DNA of 64,000 nt from Planctomycetota bacterium (GTDB taxonomy: Bacteria; Planctomycetota; Planctomycetia; Pirellulales; Pirellulaceae): assembly GCA_963204915.1 (NCBI GenBank), contig CAUJHS010000082.1:1-64000 (forward strand). The letters are read 5' to 3'. The translations under genes were made by a program, and so were the position numbers. Of the stretch, positions 61,975 to 64,000 are shown one piece after another; within the stretch, counting starts at the first letter, position 1, and every line of letters begins with the position of its first letter. The notes below the pieces were generated by a model. The model ran no database searches and was not told the origin of the DNA. It saw nothing but the letters and a program-made list of their open reading frames with translations.

Positions 61975-63072
61975 TCAAACCGTGCCCTGCCTTGTAAGTT
62001 TCACGGACCGCACCACTCCGACTAAGATTGCGATGACCGTCAAGGGCACGACGAAGAAAATCAAAACGTACTCAAAGTGCTTTGTGATAGAAGCGTCTGT
62101 GGACCGCAGAACCAGATAAGTCAAATAAGCCACGTAGTAGCCGAAAAACATGGCGCCGTTCCACCGCGAAATGGTTGCGCCAGCAAAAAACACTGGCAAA
62201 CACGCAACCATCACGGCGACCATGATCGGAATGTCAATTCGAATCGCATCAGAGGATACCTCGATTCCGTCGGGCGCGATGACGGCTGAAATCCCTAACA
62301 CAGAGAGGATATTGAAAAGGTTGCTCCCGACGACGTTGCCCACTGCAATGTCTCGCTCGCCGCGGATGGCGGCAATGATCGAAGCGGCCGCCTCCGGCAA
62401 CGACGTGCCTACCGCGACAATAGTTAGTCCAATAACCAATTCGCTTATGCCGAAAAAGCGGGCCAACGTCACAGCGCCGCGAACCAACCAGTCCGAACCT
62501 AAGCCAAGAAGGATCAAGCCACCCACGATGAGCAACAGGTTTCCCAAGATTTGCCCCACGCCAGTCTCGCGTGGTTGTGCAAACTCTTCCGCATATTCCT
62601 CCTTAACCTCAGCCGATTCCCGGCGGCTTACACGAATGGTCCACACCGTATAGGCGATCAGACCGCCGAAAAGCCAGATTCCGTCCCGCCGCGAAAACTC
62701 TCCGTCCAGCGCAAAAAGCAACATCGCCAACGCAGCGGCGATCATGAGCGGTACATCACGACGTATCAACTGGCTTGACACGACCAACGGCGAAATCAAT
62801 GCCGATAGCCCCAAGATCAGCAGCACATTGCAAATATTGCTTCCAACAACGTTGCCTACCGCTACGTCGGTTTCGCCTGAGAATGCAGCAACCGTGGTTA
62901 CGGCCAATTCCGGCGCACTGGTGCCAAAGGCGACGACCGTTAGACCTATTACTAGCGGTGAAATCCGCAATGCGTTCGCTAGCGATGAAGCCCCGCGAAC
63001 CAGGCATTCACCACCCAACGTAAGCAAAATAAGCCCTGCGACGATTAACGACAGCGAGACGAGAGTGGCCAT
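61975..63072 (-). CDS. Calcium/sodium antiporter, CaCA family (YrbG-like)
   Basis: A 365-residue membrane protein with about ten helices in two inverted halves. Each half contains an alpha-repeat: VAFGTSAPELAVTTVAA (48-63) with VGNVVGSNICNVLLILG, and VAVGTSLPEAAASIIAA with VGNVVGSNLFNILSVLG. The acidic residue in GTSxPE and the Asn in GSN are the transport residues. The family exchanges Ca2+ for Na+ or K+. It lies alone and is divergent from hrpA. Confidence 0.95.
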   Translation of the reverse strand: MATLVSLSLIVAGLILLTLGGECLVRGASSLANALRISPLVIGLTVVAFGTSAPELAVTTVAAFSGETDVAVGNVVGSNICNVLLILGLSALISPLVVSSQLIRRDVPLMIAAALAMLLFALDGEFSRRDGIWLFGGLIAYTVWTIRVSRRESAEVKEEYAEEFAQPRETGVGQILGNLLLIVGGLILLGLGSDWLVRGAVTLARFFGISELVIGLTIVAVGTSLPEAAASIIAAIRGERDIAVGNVVGSNLFNILSVLGISAVIAPDGIEVSSDAIRIDIPIMVAVMVACLPVFFAGATISRWNGAMFFGYYVAYLTYLVLRSTDASITKHFEYVLIFFVVPLTVIAILVGVVRSVKLTRQGTV

Positions 63073-63300
63073 TGGATTCCGAAAACTGAAGACAACAAGA
63101 TCCTACAAAAACGAATCGCTGGGTACGCACGCCGGAGCCGATTATCACATGGCTGGAAGCCTTCCGATGACATGTCGTGAGGGTCATCCTGCAAAACGCC
63201 CTAGCATCAACGGGTTACAATTCATTCGCTGGCGCGCGTGCCGCGTCGCACATCACCTTCGACGAATGTAGCGTATCTGTATCATTTCGCGAACACGATC

Positions 63301-64000
63301 ATGAGTCCGACGGAGCCCACGGCCGAGCTGTCCCCCGCACAACTTGAAAGTTTAATCCTCAACGCGATGGCGGCGGACCGCTATCGCCTGCGCCGGAGAC
63401 TGCGAGGCATTGAACAATCACGTAAGGCTGGAAAACCCTTCGATCGCAACTTAGCGCAGCTCGCGGCGGACGTCACGCGCTCGGTCGAACTTCGTCACGC
63501 CCGCATGTCGAACGTACCGGTCGTGCGTTATCCCGATGACCTTCCGATCATTTCCCGGCGCGATGAAATCATGGCCGCGATTCGGGCACACCCCGTTGTG
63601 GTCGTTTCGGGGGAAACGGGCTCCGGGAAATCGACGCAACTTCCTAAGTTTTGTCTCGAACTTGGCCGTGGAATCGATGGATTCATCGGCCACACCCAGC
63701 CCCGTCGTATCGCGGCGCGCAGTGTCGCCGCACGGTTGGCCGAGGAGCTTTGTTCGCCGCTGGGCGATGCTGTCGGCTATAAAATTCGCTTCGCCGACGC
63801 AACGAAGCCGGAAACCTACATCAAATTGATGACGGACGGGATCTTGCTTGCAGAAACGCAAGCCGACCGCTTTCTCGACCAGTATGATACGCTCATCATC
63901 GACGAAGCGCATGAACGCTCGCTGAATATCGATTTTCTATTGGGCTATGTCAAACGCCTTCTCGGAAAACGCCAAGACCTCCGAGTGGTCATCACCTCGG
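63301..64000 (+). CDS. hrpA: ATP-dependent RNA helicase HrpA, truncated by the window edge
   Basis: The first 233 codons of a DEAH-box RNA helicase. Walker A is GETGSGKST (104-112), motif Ia is [12 protein letters not shown], and the DEAH box is DEAHERS (201-207), a pattern typical of HrpA. The N-terminal helical segment (about 10-95) matches the HrpA N-terminal domain. The frame is open to the end of the window. The ATG at 63301 follows an AT-rich gap after the antiporter gene's start at 63072. HrpA in E. coli resolves stalled ribosomes, by published work; here function is by family. Confidence 0.93.
   Translation, partial: MSPTEPTAELSPAQLESLILNAMAADRYRLRRRLRGIEQSRKAGKPFDRNLAQLAADVTRSVELRHARMSNVPVVRYPDDLPIISRRDEIMAAIRAHPVVVVSGETGSGKSTQLPKFCLELGRGIDGFIGHTQPRRIAARSVAARLAEELCSPLGDAVGYKIRFADATKPETYIKLMTDGILLAETQADRFLDQYDTLIIDEAHERSLNIDFLLGYVKRLLGKRQDLRVVITS

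Overview
This 64 kb window looks like chromosomal DNA of a planctomycete, probably a member of the Pirellulales or a close relative. That placement is inferred from gene content. Planctomycete hallmarks are a PVC-type membrane-bound dehydrogenase fused to HEAT repeats and a C-terminal CxxCH cytochrome domain; a large secreted protein with the N-terminal LESRQLLA-type motif, SdrD B-like, FG-GAP and dockerin domains; a Tat-exported sugar phosphate isomerase-like protein; an SHD1-domain protein with DPF repeats; and small scattered transcription units mixed with many proteins of unknown function. No phage, insertion sequence, CRISPR array, rRNA or tRNA gene was seen. One structural RNA, RNase P RNA (57215-57634), is clear.

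Layout. 0.3-7.3 kb: two large exported proteins. 7.4-10.1 kb: a thioesterase, an ACT-domain protein, an unknown protein, a hairpin-rich non-coding stretch and a class I glutamine amidotransferase-like protein lacking its catalytic cysteine. 10.6-13.5 kb: an esterase, a yeast-type cytosine deaminase and a glucose dehydrogenase-like enzyme. 13.5-16.4 kb: a polysaccharide export protein behind a TPR protein, ending in a 4 x 14 bp tandem repeat. 16.7-19.4 kb: a UbiD-family decarboxylase and two small proteins. 19.7-22.7 kb: two tandem metallophosphoesterases followed by a diadenylate cyclase fused to a YbbR (CdaR-like) region. 22.9-28.8 kb: TsaB, a two-part ABC permease, a DUF6263-like protein, NAD kinase and an aldehyde dehydrogenase. 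29.2-34.4 kb: a predicted outer-membrane barrel and the dockerin protein. 34.5-40.2 kb: an RluA-type pseudouridine synthase, FtsK and a LysM/L,D-transpeptidase. 40.2-47.7 kb: gltD, gltB and a LysR regulator. 47.9-49.2 kb: a UvrC-like GIY-YIG protein. 49.5-55.4 kb: a SUF Fe-S assembly cluster (sufR, nuoB, sufC, sufB, sufD, a Rieske ferredoxin, a sufT-like gene) ending at a strong bidirectional terminator. 55.5-64 kb: the SHD1/DPF protein, rnpB, a ribbon-helix-helix protein, the Tat TIM-barrel protein, hflX, an SDR, a Ca2+/Na+ antiporter and the 5' part of hrpA.

Two gene sets deserve most attention. The first is the diadenylate cyclase-YbbR fusion in one apparent operon with two paralogous calcineurin-like phosphoesterases, which could be a compact c-di-AMP synthesis/turnover module. 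The second is the SUF operon, which carries a complete-looking complex I subunit NuoB between its repressor gene and sufC, and lacks any visible cysteine desulfurase. All functions are assigned from sequence motifs by eye; no database search was run.
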